Shown one piece after another: positions 27,111-39,449 of a DNA stretch of 64,000 bases; position 1 is the first letter of the stretch; every line of letters begins with the position of its first letter. The translations under genes were made by a program, and so were the position numbers. Origin of the DNA: Drosophila pseudoobscura (Eukaryota; Arthropoda; Insecta; Diptera; Drosophilidae); contig NC_046680.1 of NCBI RefSeq assembly GCF_009870125.1, positions 15,953,501-16,017,500 of the forward strand. The letters are read 5' to 3'. The notes below the pieces were generated by a model. That model saw only the letters and a list, made by a program, of their open reading frames with translations. It had not been told where the DNA came from and searched no databases.

Positions 27111-27899
27111 TTAATCAATTAAACTTATTAGTACCACATTTTCCCCTCGTATTAAAACCTGTGGCAGGTCCCGTTTTACCTGTACATTCTTTCGATTCAA
27201 GCTCTTCACCTCTACTGTGGGAAGAACTATTCCTAAATCCCTAAGGCGAGCACTGCAATCAACAGGCGCTCCACAAAGTTTCTGCTCTCCAAAATTGTAT
27301 TTTCGCCGCTTCCATGTCTCTGTGGCATTCCTCAAGAGGAGATTCCACTGTTTATCGTAGGCCACCAATTCGCCTTCGACCCTGCCACCTATCTCTCGCT
27401 CCTTGCGGATTACCACCCGCACGCGGAACTTTGAATTGTTCTCTAGAGCTGGTGAGACTATGCATTTCTTCAACAGTTCCAGGGGGCCCACCGTCGTCTC
27501 CATGTATGTAAAAATATTCCGCTGATGTTTCTTGTTTACAGTGCTGACCATTGGCATTTGATGGGGCTCAAAACGACGCTGGGGCGCTTCTTCCAGCACC
27601 ATCACAGTCTTGGAAGTGCAAGGCAAAGAAGACTTTTGGTCTGCTTGGCCAGGTCCCGCCGACGTTCCAGATTTCTGTCTCTTGTTCAGTTGCCATACTC
27701 CAAACTTTTTAAGAGCACTCTCGAAAGCGGCTAGGTTTTGATACAGCACTTTCGGAGGTACATCTGTTATTTTATAATTTGGCTCATAGAGCGCTCGCAG
27801 TGGGTTAAAGTGTTCGCTGCATACATCCAACTCAGGATCTGGGGCTGCTGACGCTTCACGTGTTTCCGTATGCGGCTCCATAGCTTCGTTGTCATTCAT
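27111..27899 (-). CDS. Lsm11: U7 snRNP Sm-like protein Lsm11
   Basis: Single exon, 262 aa. Lsm11 replaces SmD2 in the U7 snRNP, which cuts the 3' ends of histone pre-mRNAs; its N-terminus contacts FLASH. Visible features: an N-terminal half with FNPLRALYEP (the conserved FLASH-contact region), a low-complexity linker (about 70-120), then an Sm fold with Sm1 (RVRVVIRKEREIGGRVEGEL and YDKQWNLLLRN, about 158-195) and Sm2 (VLIRGENVVLISLID at the very C-terminus). The long insert between Sm1 and Sm2 is typical of Lsm11. The 5' end faces mARC copy 1 across about 450 bp with a DRE. Confidence 0.93.
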   Translation of the reverse strand: MNDNEAMEPHTETREASAAPDPELDVCSEHFNPLRALYEPNYKITDVPPKVLYQNLAAFESALKKFGVWQLNKRQKSGTSAGPGQADQKSSLPCTSKTVMVLEEAPQRRFEPHQMPMVSTVNKKHQRNIFTYMETTVGPLELLKKCIVSPALENNSKFRVRVVIRKEREIGGRVEGELVAYDKQWNLLLRNATETWKRRKYNFGEQKLCGAPVDCSARLRDLGIVLPTVEVKSLNRKNVQVKRDLPQVLIRGENVVLISLID

Positions 27900-27987
27900 T
27901 TTTTTGGAGATTTCTTCTCTTTTTCTCTCTCCTTTTAAAAATCAAATCACAACAATTCTGCGTGCCGGCTTGATGAGCGACTACTCT

Positions 27988-27995
27988 TATCGATA
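27988..27995. promoter_or_regulatory. DRE between Lsm11 and mARC copy 1
   Basis: TATCGATA, a perfect DREF site, 89 bp upstream of the Lsm11 ATG in a divergent promoter region. Followed by GACAGGGATGG, a block also found after the DRE at 29929. Confidence 0.55.
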
Positions 27996-28349
27996 GACCT
28001 GACAGGGATGGAATGCAAAAATGTATAGGGCCCGGAGTAGCAGACTAATAAAATAAAATGCCCGGACCTGTTTATATCAAAGAAAGGACTTAAAGGCATT
28101 TTCAAATCTGCTCAAATTCTGTATAAAATTTACTGGGTTGGAGTTAAGCATGCATTGCACACGATTTCTCCAGCCATCGACATGATCTACACAAAAGAAG
28201 CTTTCGTCATCATCCTCTCGGTATGGTCACTAACCATACAGTATATACTGTATGGTGGTATGGTATAGGGTCGGGGGTCGATCTAATCAGTTGAGCTTTA
28301 GGCGCAGAGAAATCAACAAGTGTGATAACTAAAAGAAATTACAAAGAGG

Positions 28350-29677
28350 ATGGCATGTAAGTGAAAATTTTGGTGAGTCACCAGTTAATCTAGAAATTAG
28401 ACTTGTTTCCCTGTAGACAGCAGCTCCAGCTTGGACATCAGTCCGAAGACGCTTATCGGAGTAGGCGTTGGCTTGGCAGTGGCGGGAGGAGCGAGCTATT
28501 TTCTCTACCACCGCTATTTACAATACCGAGATGCTATGCCCCAGAAGTGGAGGCGCGTGGGAACGCTGCAGCGGATCAACTTATTTCCGATCAAGTCCTG
28601 TGCTCCACTTGACTCGACACCGGGCCGAGAGTACGATTGCGACGTACTTGGTATGTCAATCGATGGAATACGCGATCGCACATTAATGCTACTCGATGAA
28701 AATAACACTATGGTGACGGCAAGAGGTTATCCCCATATGAAGTTAATAAAGCCATGGCAAGTCTCGGACAATGGGCTCATAATTACCGCACCAGAAATGC
28801 CCGAGTTGGAACTTGATTTCAAGAACTTGGAGAGTCCTGGCCAGGATTTGCGTACATCCATTTGGGGTGCCCCCGTGGATGCTAAGCTTTGTGGCGACCG
28901 GCTTAACAAGTGGTTCTCTCAGTTCATCTTGGAGAAGAACACCGGATTAAAGCTAGTGCACTATCCGTACCCAAAGCCGGTGAAGATAATTTGTGACGAC
29001 TTGAAGAACATGCCGTTCATGAGGCAAGAGGATTCGGTAGGTATCAACTTAAAGTGTAGATGTAAGATCCTGCTCATTGTAATGTCTTCAATTGTATCCT
29101 CAAATTGCCTAAATTGCTCCATTGTGCTCTTCCATTTTTAAGAATTCATAAATCTATTTTCATAGCAATATGTAATAATATTCATATTTTTCTGTCAAAA
29201 ATTATCCGAACAGGGAACCTTTAATGATGGGACGAGCTACATGCTCATGAATCTGTCGTCGGTCGACGACCTTAACACTCGACTAAAGAATCCAGTGCAA
29301 CCGCTGCAATTTCGAGGTGGCTTCGAAATAAAATGCGACGAGCACGAGCCCTATGCGGAGGACAATTGGCAATGGGTTCGCATTGGTGATGAGGCCGTTT
29401 TTCGTCAAGTAGCTCCGCGCACACTGTGCATTGTACCGAATGTTAATGACAATACAGGAAAACGGGACGTCGAGGGCGAACCGTTGAAGACTTTGAAAAG
29501 GTTATATACTTACCTTTACCCTCTACATAGTTGCATGAAATAACTTATACTCACTCTATTTCTTTAATCAGCTATCGCACGTTCAACCATAGCTCCCCAC
29601 TTCTGGGCATACATTTGGGTCTCCGGCAGCCAGGCAAAGTTAAGGCCAATGATGTTGTGTATGTTGGGGAAAAGTAA
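28350..29677 (+). CDS. mARC: mARC-like molybdenum enzyme, tandem copy 1
   Basis: Mitochondrial amidoxime-reducing component homologue (MOSC family), a Moco enzyme of the outer mitochondrial membrane that reduces N-hydroxylated compounds with cytochrome b5. Exons 28350-28356, 28417-29036, 29214-29500 and 29572-29677; 339 aa. The 7-nt first exon encodes only MAY(part). An N-terminal membrane anchor spans about 14-33, then a MOSC N-terminal beta-barrel (VGTLQRINLFPIKSC) and a MOSC domain (about 175-339). The human Mo-ligand motif CSRCIL reads RTLCIV here: the ligand Cys is kept, but the preceding Cys and the Arg are lost. Copy 2 keeps CTRCIL. Exon lengths are identical to copy 2, so this is a recent tandem duplicate. 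The D. melanogaster gene is CG1665 as I recall, single-copy. Confidence 0.9.
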
Positions 29678-30211
29678 ATCAATCTATAATTTGTATGTAT
29701 GTGATGTTATTTAAATGAAAACTGAATTTATATAAAAACGAACTTATAACAAAAGAAATAGTTGGAATTATTCTGATTTTATGCGGAGGTGCGCCCATTG
29801 AGATTGATTTAGAGAATCATCCAGTGTGTGAGATATGGATGATCATCAAGACAGACGTGCTAATCACGAATACTTCATTATACGCGACTGTTATGTACCC
29901 GGTACTCTTCTGGATCTTCCATTACACTTATCGATAGCCCGCACAGGGATGGATGCACAATCATATTGCGGGCTTTAAATAAATAAAATAAAAGGATGTT
30001 AATTGATTTTAAAATGTAAATTACACATTTTATTTTAAAAATCCATACATTTAATAAAATGTATCCATCCTCGTACATAAAAATAATTGATTTGGATGGA
30101 GCAGGCTTTTCCAGCCTTCGACACGATCTGAACAAAAGAAGTAATCTAATCAGTTGAGCTTTTGGCTCAGAGAAAGAAACAGGTGTGATAACTAAACGAA
30201 ATTTTAAGACG
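29678..30211. other. intergenic between mARC copies; duplicated promoter
   Basis: The right half (29926-30211) is recognisably duplicated from 27985-28349. Both contain CTTATCGATAG, then CAGGGATGG, a CCAGCC-TCGACA-GATCT block, ACAAAAGAAG and CTAATCAGTTGAGCTTT close to the start. The duplication therefore carried its own promoter. Confidence 0.7.
29929..29936. promoter_or_regulatory. DRE upstream of mARC copy 2
   Basis: TATCGATA, the paralogous counterpart of the DRE at 27988-27995. Confidence 0.55.
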
Positions 30212-31428
30212 ATGTCAAGTAAGTAAAAATAATTTGGTAGGTCGACAGTAGACCAAGAAATTATACTTGCTTCCCTGTAGACAGCAGCTCCAGCTTGGAT
30301 ATAAGTCCGAAGACACTCATCGGAGTGGGCGTTGGCTTGGCAGTGGTGGGAGGGGCGAGCTTTTTTCTCTACCGCCGCTATTTACAATACAGAGATGCTA
30401 TGCCACAGAAGTGGAGGCGCGTGGGAACGCTGCAGCGGATCAACTTATTTCCGGTCAAATCCTGTGCTCCACTCAACTTGACACCAGACCTCGAGTACGA
30501 TTGCGATGTGCTTGGATTGTCATTCGAGGGAATACGGGACCGCACGCTAATGGTGCTCGACGAAAGCAACACGATGGTGACGGCACGGGGCTATCCTCAA
30601 ATGCTATGGATAAAGTCTCGGAAAGTCTCGGCCAATGGCCTCATATTCAGCGCCCCGGGAATGCCCGATTTGGAATTTGATTTCGAAAACTTGCAGAGTC
30701 CTGGCCAGGATTTGCATACATCCGTTTGGGGTGCACCGGTGGATGCTATGATTTGCGGCGACCGGTTTAACAAGTGGTTCTCTCAGTTCATCTTGAAGAC
30801 GGAGACCGGACTGAAGCTGGTTCATTACCCTTACCCGAAGGCCGTGAAGATCATCAATCCCCGATTGAAGCACATGCCCTACATAAGGCAAGTGGATTCG
30901 GTGGGTACCAAACAGTGTTCGTGGGTACAGCCTGTGAGTAATATTTATCTGTACAAAATTAACCGAGCAGGGCACCTTCAACGATGCGACAAGCTATATG
31001 CTCATGAATCTGTCATCGGTGGCCGATCTAAACACTCGAATTAAGAATCCCGTAGATCCGCTACAATTTCGGGGTAACTTCGAATTGAAAGCTGATGTAG
31101 ACGAGCCCTATGCGGAGGATCATTGGCAATGGGTTCGCATTGGTGAGGAGGCAGTTTTCCGTTCAGTGGCTCCTTGCACGCGTTGTATTCTACCGAATAT
31201 TAATGTCAACACAGCGGAGCGGGACATCGACGGCGAACCGTTGAAGACTTTGAGAAGGTGGCCTCCGTAAACTCTACACAATCACATGAAATAACTTATA
31301 ATCACTCCATTTCTTTTATCAGCTTTCGTCTGTTCAACTACAGCTCCCCAGCACTGGGCATACATTTGGGTCTCCGACAGCCAGGAAAAGTTAAAGCCAA
31401 TGATGTTGTGTATGTTGAGGACAAGTAA
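30212..31428 (+). CDS. mARC: mARC-like molybdenum enzyme, tandem copy 2
   Basis: Second tandem MOSC-family gene, 339 aa. Exons 30212-30218, 30281-30900, 30971-31257 and 31323-31428 have exactly the same lengths (7, 620, 287, 106 nt) and phases as copy 1. Begins MSNSSSSLDISPK with an anchor about residues 14-33. The active-site motif APCTRCILPN keeps both cysteines and the Arg seen in human mARC1, so this copy looks the more conserved in the catalytic region. Introns 2 and 3 are shorter than or diverged from those of copy 1. Convergent with Vamp7, 170 bp between stops. Confidence 0.92.
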
Positions 31429-31598
31429 ATCAGTCTTTGAACATTTCTTCTGCTTATCGTATAATTATTCATGTGTACACTCATGTTTATTAAATAGAAC
31501 ATATGTAGATAATGAAAGTAACTCATGTGTTTTATATGCAAATATACATCCGATCCGGTATAGACCCATAACAATTAAACAATATCGTTGGCCGTGCA

Positions 31599-32448
31599 CT
31601 AAACGCACGTCTGCCAGGCGAGACCGCCGCAGAACATGCTTACAATAACATATATTATAAATATTATCACTATCCCAACAACAACATAGACACGAATTTT
31701 CTTCCAAAACATCTGCCGCGCCAAGTTTCTTGATGCCTTGCGGAATGCAACCGACTGTGAATAAAGGAATGAATGCGGTTAGAGGAGATTTATTTATGTT
31801 GGAATTAACTTACGTTATTGCTCAAGTTTTCTGTTTTATTGACGAGCAGCTCCAATTTTTCGCCACGATCACGTAGACTGTCTGTAAGAAGCATACAACA
31901 CGATACGGAGCATGAAGATTACTATAGTAACTATCGTCTTCAAAATGCTCACCAATATTCTTAACCATGATGTCTTTCAGTTCGTCAATCTGGCCATGGA
32001 CACGAGAAATATTATCAACAGCACTCGACTGGCTAAAGTAGACCATCTGCTGGGCAAGTACTTTCGAGAACTCCGTATTCATGGCATAGGCGATTGCCGT
32101 GGCCACCTGCAGCCCATAGGTCTGAATGAATTTTTGCTTGATATCCGCCAGAAAAAAGAAAGCTCGCGATTTTTCAAACTCCTGAAAGTAGATATAATTA
32201 ATTAGCAATATGTATTTAGGGCCGCCACAGTTCATTCAACCCACATTGTCGGTTATGCACATGTAAACCAGCTTGTTGTCGCATGAGTAGTGAATCAGAT
32301 AGTCGCCGTGGGTGTAGGTCATCTTGTGGTTGTGCACCCCAATCCGACCAATAATGTGCTCCGTCACTTCGGCAAAGTTTCCAACGCACTCCGCAAACTT
32401 GGCTAGCACCGTGGTGCCGCGCGAGATGACGCTATACAATATCGGCAT
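31599..32448 (-). CDS. Vamp7: R-SNARE VAMP7
   Basis: Longin-domain vesicle SNARE for late endosome/lysosome and exocytic fusion. Exons (minus order) 32245-32448, 31953-32181, 31814-31881 and 31599-31754; 218 aa against 220 in human. The longin domain covers about 1-110 (starts MPILYSVISRG; YMCITDN joins to EFEKSRAFFFL across intron 1). The SNARE motif is about 125-185 and contains the zero-layer Arg in SLRDRGEKLELL. A single C-terminal anchor follows (about 188-208, VYVVVGIVIIFIIYVIV), and the tail MFCGGLAWQTCV matches human CGGFTWPSC. All splice junctions restore family sequence with correct phase. Confidence 0.95.
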
Positions 32449-33813
32449 AATGTGGTATCGGCTTTTTTATTTAGGGTGCGGTTGTACGCAAGTCTCCGGT
32501 CAATTGCACTTTTTCGCTCTTGCGGATGTGCTTATCAATGGAACAGCAAAAGGCTTCTCTTCTTACTGATGACGTGCTCAGAGCTCAGACCCTGCAAGAT
32601 AATGCAACACACTAAGAATAAGCGAATATGAATAAAAAAGTGCATTCATGTGTTGTAGATGCACCTATGTACATACATGCGTGTATATATTAAATAAGTC
32701 ATCAATACAATTTTGTTTATCCAATTATAGATGCTCAAAGTTTCCAAGCACACATCAGATCACATTTTTATGATGTCTGCATTTTATATAGACTCCTAAA
32801 TATTGCTAGCACACTTTAAAACGATTAGATCCAGAGAATTCGTCTTTTTTTTTTTAACAAAGAAAGTAGCAACAATTGCTGACGCCTCGGATGCACCTAT
32901 CGATTACACTAACTATCGCTCGCTTCGATTACCTTCACAAACTACGTTGGAAAAGTTTTGGTCACACTATGTACATTTTGCCTGCTTTTAATTAAATAAA
33001 TTTATTTGCCAATATTAAGTCTTTCTGGCTTAAATAAATAGAAAACACTTCTTCGTTGATTTCAAATTATAAAAATATTTTTTTTTATGTAACTCATGGA
33101 AACTGTAATTCAAGATGGCGCATTTTCTCTTCGGGTTCGGGTCTTAATGGGTCTGACAGCAGTGGGAACGAGACAACAGGATAGATGTAGGGTTGCCAAG
33201 TACGCAAACGACCAAGTCGTTTTGACTTTTTTTTAAATATTTAAGCTTTTATCAAACAGAAACAAGTTTTAAAATTTGTTGACATTTCTGAAATATTAGG
33301 TCTTGGCTTATATTGTTGTATAGACTTGAATTCGATCAATTTTTCTCATAATTTCCAGACAGTTGTTTTGTATTTTAAAGTTTTCCAACTGTGAGGATCA
33401 TTTGGTGACCGATTCAAAAGTAATTCCCTTCTAAAACAGATAAAGGTTTAAACCCGATTTTCATTTCGAACAACTTCGTGCGTACTCACCACTCGGTTCG
33501 GACAACCCGAAGGCGACGCCATATTGAAATTTGTTGCTGTGAAAAAAATCATTTTCACTGTGGGAATCGGATTGTGCTTCAATGAAAAAATAATCATTTT
33601 CAATAGAAGCCAAAATTTGCAAGATCTTTTGCCCGGGACGCAATTAAAAAACACTCGATAGTGTTGCGTGTTTTTGCAAAGAACCTAATTGCCGCGCCGC
33701 TTTGTTGTTATTGCTTTGTGGTGCTGCCTGTCTGCCGCGCGGACGCTTCTGTACAGAAGTACATAATTTTGGCAATACATTTTTTTGCACGTGGGACTCC
33801 ATAGCGCCGCAAT
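32449..33813. other. Vamp7-ADD1 divergent intergenic region
   Basis: About 1.36 kb, AT-rich, no coding exon seen. Contains a TATCGATT near 32897 and a perfect motif 1 (TGGTCACACTA) at 32959-32969 in plus orientation, probably for an upstream ADD1 start. An AAGATGGCG (YY1/pho-like) lies near 33112. Confidence 0.5.
32959..32969 (+). promoter_or_regulatory. motif-1 core promoter element
   Basis: TGGTCACACTA fits YGGTCACACTR exactly. It lies about 850 bp before the ADD1 ATG, so the 5' UTR would be long or contain an intron. Confidence 0.45.
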
Positions 33814-36800
33814 ATGAGCAGCACTTCAAACAGCGAGGTGCTGCTGGTGCCGGCCACGACGCCCTTGCCATCCCCACTGGCCAAACTCGATGTCGACTTC
33901 TCAGGTAAGAAAGCGATACGCCGATTCTTTGGGACTTCAATGCTAATGCTCAGACCGTGTTCGTGGCTCGTGTTTTAACAGGTTCGAACTATGAGATGCA
34001 CTCGAGCCTTTCTGACGAGGAGCGTCGCTACTATCTTAAAGCGTACCCAACCGTCGATGTGATCAACCAGCGAAAAGTCCACTGCACTGTATGCAAACTG
34101 CACATGGGAACGGCTCCTGGCTCGGAGGGCACCATCAAGATGCACCCCATTCTGCGCGTGACGCACTGCGTCAAGTGCCACGATTTTTACAACAGCGGAG
34201 AGTTCTCCAAGGGCGAGGATGGCTCGGAGCTCTACTGCCGCTGGTGTGGCCAGGGCGGCGAGGTCTATTGCTGCTCCACATGTCCGTATGTTTTCTGCAA
34301 GTCTTGCATAGTCAAGAATCTGTCGCGCGACATCATTATGGACATTGAACAGAACGAGAACTGGAACTGCTTCAACTGCACACCCAAGATCCTATGGCCT
34401 CTGCGCGCCCAGCACTGGGCTCTAGTCAACTACATCCAAACACAAAAGCGGTGGGTACTGTGGCCATGGATTTTTCCTCCCATCAAATAGTGACGTTTCA
34501 ATACCTTTTATATTCGCAGCGGCCTGCAGAGTCTGCAACTGCCCGAAGTGGAGGCGCGCCGCCAGATGATGAAGGACAACAGTACGTGCTGCCGTCTTGC
34601 CAAGGCGAAGGCAAACAGCCTTTCCGATTCCGCGGAGAGCCTTGAATCAATTGCTTCGAAGCGAAGCCACACCAGTTCCGTGAGCTCTGCTAAAAAGGGC
34701 CCGGCGCCAAAGCAGCAAGGTCCACCTACTAAGCGACCCAAGACGTCAAACGACGAAGTCGTCTGCACTCCCGATTTGCTGAGCATGCTGGAGCCCGACT
34801 GTCAGATCTCAATGAGCCCAAAGGCGTCAACTCGTCTCCCGGCCCCACCGGCTAATATAACAACCACCACGCCACGGATTGTTACCGTACAGCAAAACTA
34901 TACAGGACCCAGTCCCAGTCCCAGCAACAATGGTACATCTTCTCCTCGGACCAGCCTGCCGCCCCCGCTGGTGCTGAGTGGCTCGGGCGTTCGGTACCGC
35001 CAAAATTCACCAACCAGTGTTGTGCGTCGAACCGTGGTTCCCAATAGCGTTCGGAGCACTGGGCCCGTCTTCCACACCATTAACGGATTCCGCGTCGATC
35101 TGAATAGCGCCGCCCAGCAGGACTCGTACCGCCTGCCCAATGGACGGCTCATCCAGGTCAAGCGCCAGATGCCACCCGGCAGTCAGCCTGCAACCGCTTT
35201 GACGCCCCCCACTCCGATGTCTGTGGGTCCGATGGGTCAGGTCCTAATTCGACCGCGTTCTCTTGCAACCGCTCCGACGAACATTCGCCAAGTGCCCAGT
35301 ACAAACCCTAGCCCAGCCAGCACACCGTCAGCCATGGCATCTAACATGGGCAGCAATATGGGAATCTACAATCCGCAGATCAACCAACAGCAGCGATCTC
35401 CGCAAGTTGTGCGCCTTGGAAATGTTAGTCAGACAAGTGCAAGTGCCAGTGCCAGTGGCGGGTCTTTACCGGCACAGTCGAACGCTAATGGCGGAGCAGG
35501 GACAATGATATCTACGGTGCAACCGAACAAGGGCCATGCCTTGATGCGCCATGTGTTCCCCAATAGCGCCATTGGACAGGCGCGTGCTCAGCTGCAGGAG
35601 CAGATATTCAATGCCATGGACATATGCACTCATCTTACTGGGAAAGTGGTCTCTCTGACCCATTCGAATGCCTATAATCAGGCGCGCAGCTATATGGATC
35701 TAAAGGAGCTGTACATTCATATGTCCTATTTGATGACCTATGCCATCGGGCGCTTCAAACATCTGCAGGAGAAGTGCCTGGTCGATATGCGCGAAATGGG
35801 CTTCAAGAACGATGCCAACAGCCTGGAGAACGGCCAATTGGCTGCCGGTAAGTCTCTACCAAGTAATTTCTCAGATTTAAGCCACCGTTCGGTAGACACC
35901 TGGCTCCAAATATTCATATAATGTAAGAAAATGGGGGACGAGAGTATCTCTATAATTGTCTTTGGAGAATATTTTCGACACATGGACGGGCGTTGTCAGT
36001 TGTTCATTGTTCGTTCGTTCGTGTTTGTGCGCGAGTGTTTATTTCTGTCCCTGCTCTTGCTGAATGGCAATGGGAGGATAGAGAGAGGAGGCACGGCTGC
36101 ATGTATGTAAGTATCCTGTGATCCACTGATTGTCTGTTTAGGGAAAACTGCAAGTTCCATTTCCTTGGCTGCGATAGCGATTGGTTTTAGCTTGGTCCAT
36201 GTGTTTGCAAAATACTATCCAAAGAGGCAATGGAATAGAACCCAGAAGCAGTTTTTCCCTAAACGTTAATCTCTCGCTATCACTTTTTGTGTGCTTCCAG
36301 CCGTCGACTATGTCTGCTTTGGCCAAATCGACGATGTGGATCTCTTCAACACAGGTTGCAACAGCTTCCACAACCAAGTGTATGAATACCGCAAGAGTCT
36401 ACATGCGAATCTCAAGGAGGGAGAAGACTGCGAGCCATTGCCGCCTCTAATGCCGCTGGGAGTACGAGCCGAGGGCGATCCCATTGACGACGAAGACCCA
36501 GAAAAGGAGAACGAGAATGCAAGTGCATTCGAGTCGGTGCCCAAAAAAGATAATGACAACGATGGGGCCGATGCCGATAGCTACGAGTTTGATGATGAGC
36601 CTGACGACTTGGATGATGATTTGGACGATGACAATGATGACCTGGACAGCGAGGACCTCGCCGAACTGGGCACTGAGGAGAGCATGAACCGCAACGAACA
36701 GGCTCATGCCTACGATCGCAAGCTGACAAGACTGCTGCGCGAGTATCCGTCGATCTGGTGCACTCATCACCCGGACTACGGAAAAATGGAGGTCACACGC

Positions 36801-39449
36801 AAGCAGTGGCGCGTCATAGCCAGCCACTTTCCGCGCGGCGACGACATTAAGCTTCGCTGGAAGAACGTGCGCAAACGCTATGTGCGCATCGAGCGCCGCA
36901 ACCGTCAGGGGAAGCGCTTCAAAGGCTACTTTGACAAGGCCACCAACTATCTGGCCAACAGGGACCTGCCACGAAGCCAGTGGCTGGAGGTGGACTGTGG
37001 CGAAGACGATGGGGATGGCTTTGAGCGCAAGCAACTGGACGTCATTGAAAACACTATGGACAAGGATCACGGAACAAGGCAGACGAAGCAGGCGGATGTG
37101 CGGAAGCCGGTGAGGGCGAGACAAGTGCCCGTGCGGGATATTGACATGCGTATCATTAACTTTGCCAAGAGCCATCCCGTACTGTGGCGCAAGTCGGCTG
37201 ATCCCGAGTTCAATAGCATTGACGAGCAGACGCGGAAGTCGCTGTGGCTAAATTTTTGTAAATCGGCAACCAGTAAGTAGTCCTCTAGGAGGACATCGTT
37301 GATTAGTTCCCGTTTAAGCAATTTTTTTCCCCTTTTCCAGACTATCCATGCGATTACCTGGTAGGGCGCTGGCAGCAGATGTACGAAATGTTCAAGACCT
37401 TCCGCCTCAGGACCATCAAGGACGAAAGATTGCATGCCAACCTACAGCTAAAGTATTCAAAATATTTGGCCAGCTTGTTCTTTCTCTATAAAATTGATGA
37501 GCAGGACTTGCGCGATGAGTTTGAGCCGCAGCAGGATTGTGTACAGAATGGGAATAAGTCCGACAGCAAACTAAAGGACATGGCCGACGACAATCAGTTT
37601 GCTCAGCAACTGGTGCTGGCCATGCGCGCCTACCCCACTCTGTGGAATCCACGTCACGCGGACTACAATGATGTGACTGCACGGGAGCGCCTCTGGCCAG
37701 AGGTGGCCCGGCGCCTTCCACGCTTCAAGCGAGATGCTCAGACGTGCAAGCAGCGCTGGCAAATGGCCAAATTTGCCTATGAATGCTACTGCCGCGAACT
37801 GAATCGACAGCCGCATCCCAATGAAAAGACTCTTCAAAAACTGCGCTTAAACTTCCCTCTAGAGGAGATGCGTTTCCTCAACATTTAATTCCAATTTCAT
37901 TCCAGCCAATCTAAACATAGTTTATGTATAACCAACCGAAACCAAGATCGAATAAAAAATTTCCAACCTCTGTTTAAATACGACCCTCAATGAGTTCTTA
38001 GCTTACAAAAAACTGATCAAGTATCATTTCTATGTATTTTGCTAATTTTGATTGTCTCTTGCAGATAAACAAGCCAGCGATGACGAGGATAACGAGATCG
38101 AGATTGTGGAGCCCAAGACGGATACCATTACCATTGATTCGGACAACGAAGACGACGGGTGCTCGGACTCGAACAGCAAGAAGATCATAAAGATAACTTC
38201 TGTTGCGTCTCAGGCTCCGAAAACGGAAGCACTGAAGAATCAAGTCGCGGAATTGCCGCCGAGTGAGGCCGATATGGCTGCCTTTAGTTCAACCATCTTG
38301 GCCAGTCTTCTCGAAGTGGACATCACCGAGGGCACTGCCGAGCCCAAGTCCGTTTCACCAGGACACAAAAAGCAGCCTCGCAAAAAGACAACGAACAAGC
38401 CGAATCCAGCATTGCTTCAATTAGAGCGCCAGCGCATGGAGGAGATCAAGCACACCGATGCCAAGTTGAAAATGAAAGTCAGGGTCGTGTTGCGACGAGC
38501 CGAGGAAGAGTTTGAGGTGGCGCGTAAATGGGCTAAGAACCGCGATAAGCAGAATAAGATTGGGAGTAAAGCTCATCAGACAAAGACCGATGCTCAAAAA
38601 ACGCCAGCCGACGGACCCAATGAGATTCCTATCCAAGAAGAAAAAGAACCGCAACTCTGCAGCACAGGGCAGTCCAGCCCGAATAAACAAGAAGCAGACA
38701 AAGAAACGGAAAAGGCGGAGAATGACAAATCAGAGGTCCCGAGGGAAAAGATTGCAGATGATGATCACCAAAAGTTAGGAGTAGCAGGAGATAAGCAGCA
38801 AAAGGAAGCTCAAGCCGAGCCTGAAACGGAAGCTCAAACCGAGCCTGAAGCTGGAGCAGCAGCTGTTGATCAGGTGGACGAAAAGGAATTCTTAAGTATA
38901 AACCCAGTTGTACGTGAAGACTTGGAAATCCTAGAGCCCGAAGCCGAAGTTCTGAAGGAGAAAGGTTCGGATAAAGAAAAATCTAAGTTTAATGAAGCAA
39001 TGGACACTTCCACTGAAAGCTTCGCTGCTAAGCCGTTGGAAAGAATGGACATAGACATCCCCAGTGAAAAAACTGATGCAGTAGATGAAGCAAAAGATGT
39101 GGATGGTATGGGACTAAAAGACCTTTGCAATCCCAGTCCCATAGTATCTACAGCGGAAGCGGATAGAAATCTTGAAATTGTAGCTCCCGAAACTGACACA
39201 GAAACTTCGGTGATGACACCGCGTGAACCCATCCCAAAAGAAAATCAAATCGGGGAGGTCTGCAAGTCGCCACGTGAATCTGAACCACTGACTGAGAACG
39301 GAACGACTCCTTCTAAATCCACTGTTACATTGACGGTTGACAACGCCGAAGCATGTTTGGCAGGCTTACACGAAAATGTCGATTCGAAAGTCACGACTTC
39401 GGAGGAGTCTACTTCAGATGCGACTACCACCCGGCAACTCCTCGGCTAG
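33814..39449 (+). CDS. ADD1: ADD1: ATRX-type ADD-domain chromatin protein, alternative 3' ends
   Basis: Homologue of fly ADD1 (CG8290), reported to bind HP1a and the fly ATRX protein. Shared exons: 33814-33904, 33982-34450, 34520-35847 (629 codons plus 1 nt). The ADD domain (about 60-185) shows GATA-like and PHD-like zinc ligands: [42 protein letters not shown] serine/proline/asparagine-rich middle and a helical region (about 550-625) follow. From the phase-1 donor at 35847 three ends are possible. (a) 36301-37272 plus 37341-37888: 1135 aa with an acidic stretch and three MADF domains (about 768-860, 920-1025, 1045-1130). (b) 38065-39449: 1090 aa with an acidic Lys/Glu-rich tail. (c) read-through to 35921: 653 aa. 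Both acceptors keep frame exactly. Three isoforms are also reported in D. melanogaster. Confidence 0.92.

Noticed and set aside
36447-37175. 242-codon minus frame inside the ADD1 MADF exon
   Set aside because: Antisense shadow; the plus strand carries recognisable MADF domains.
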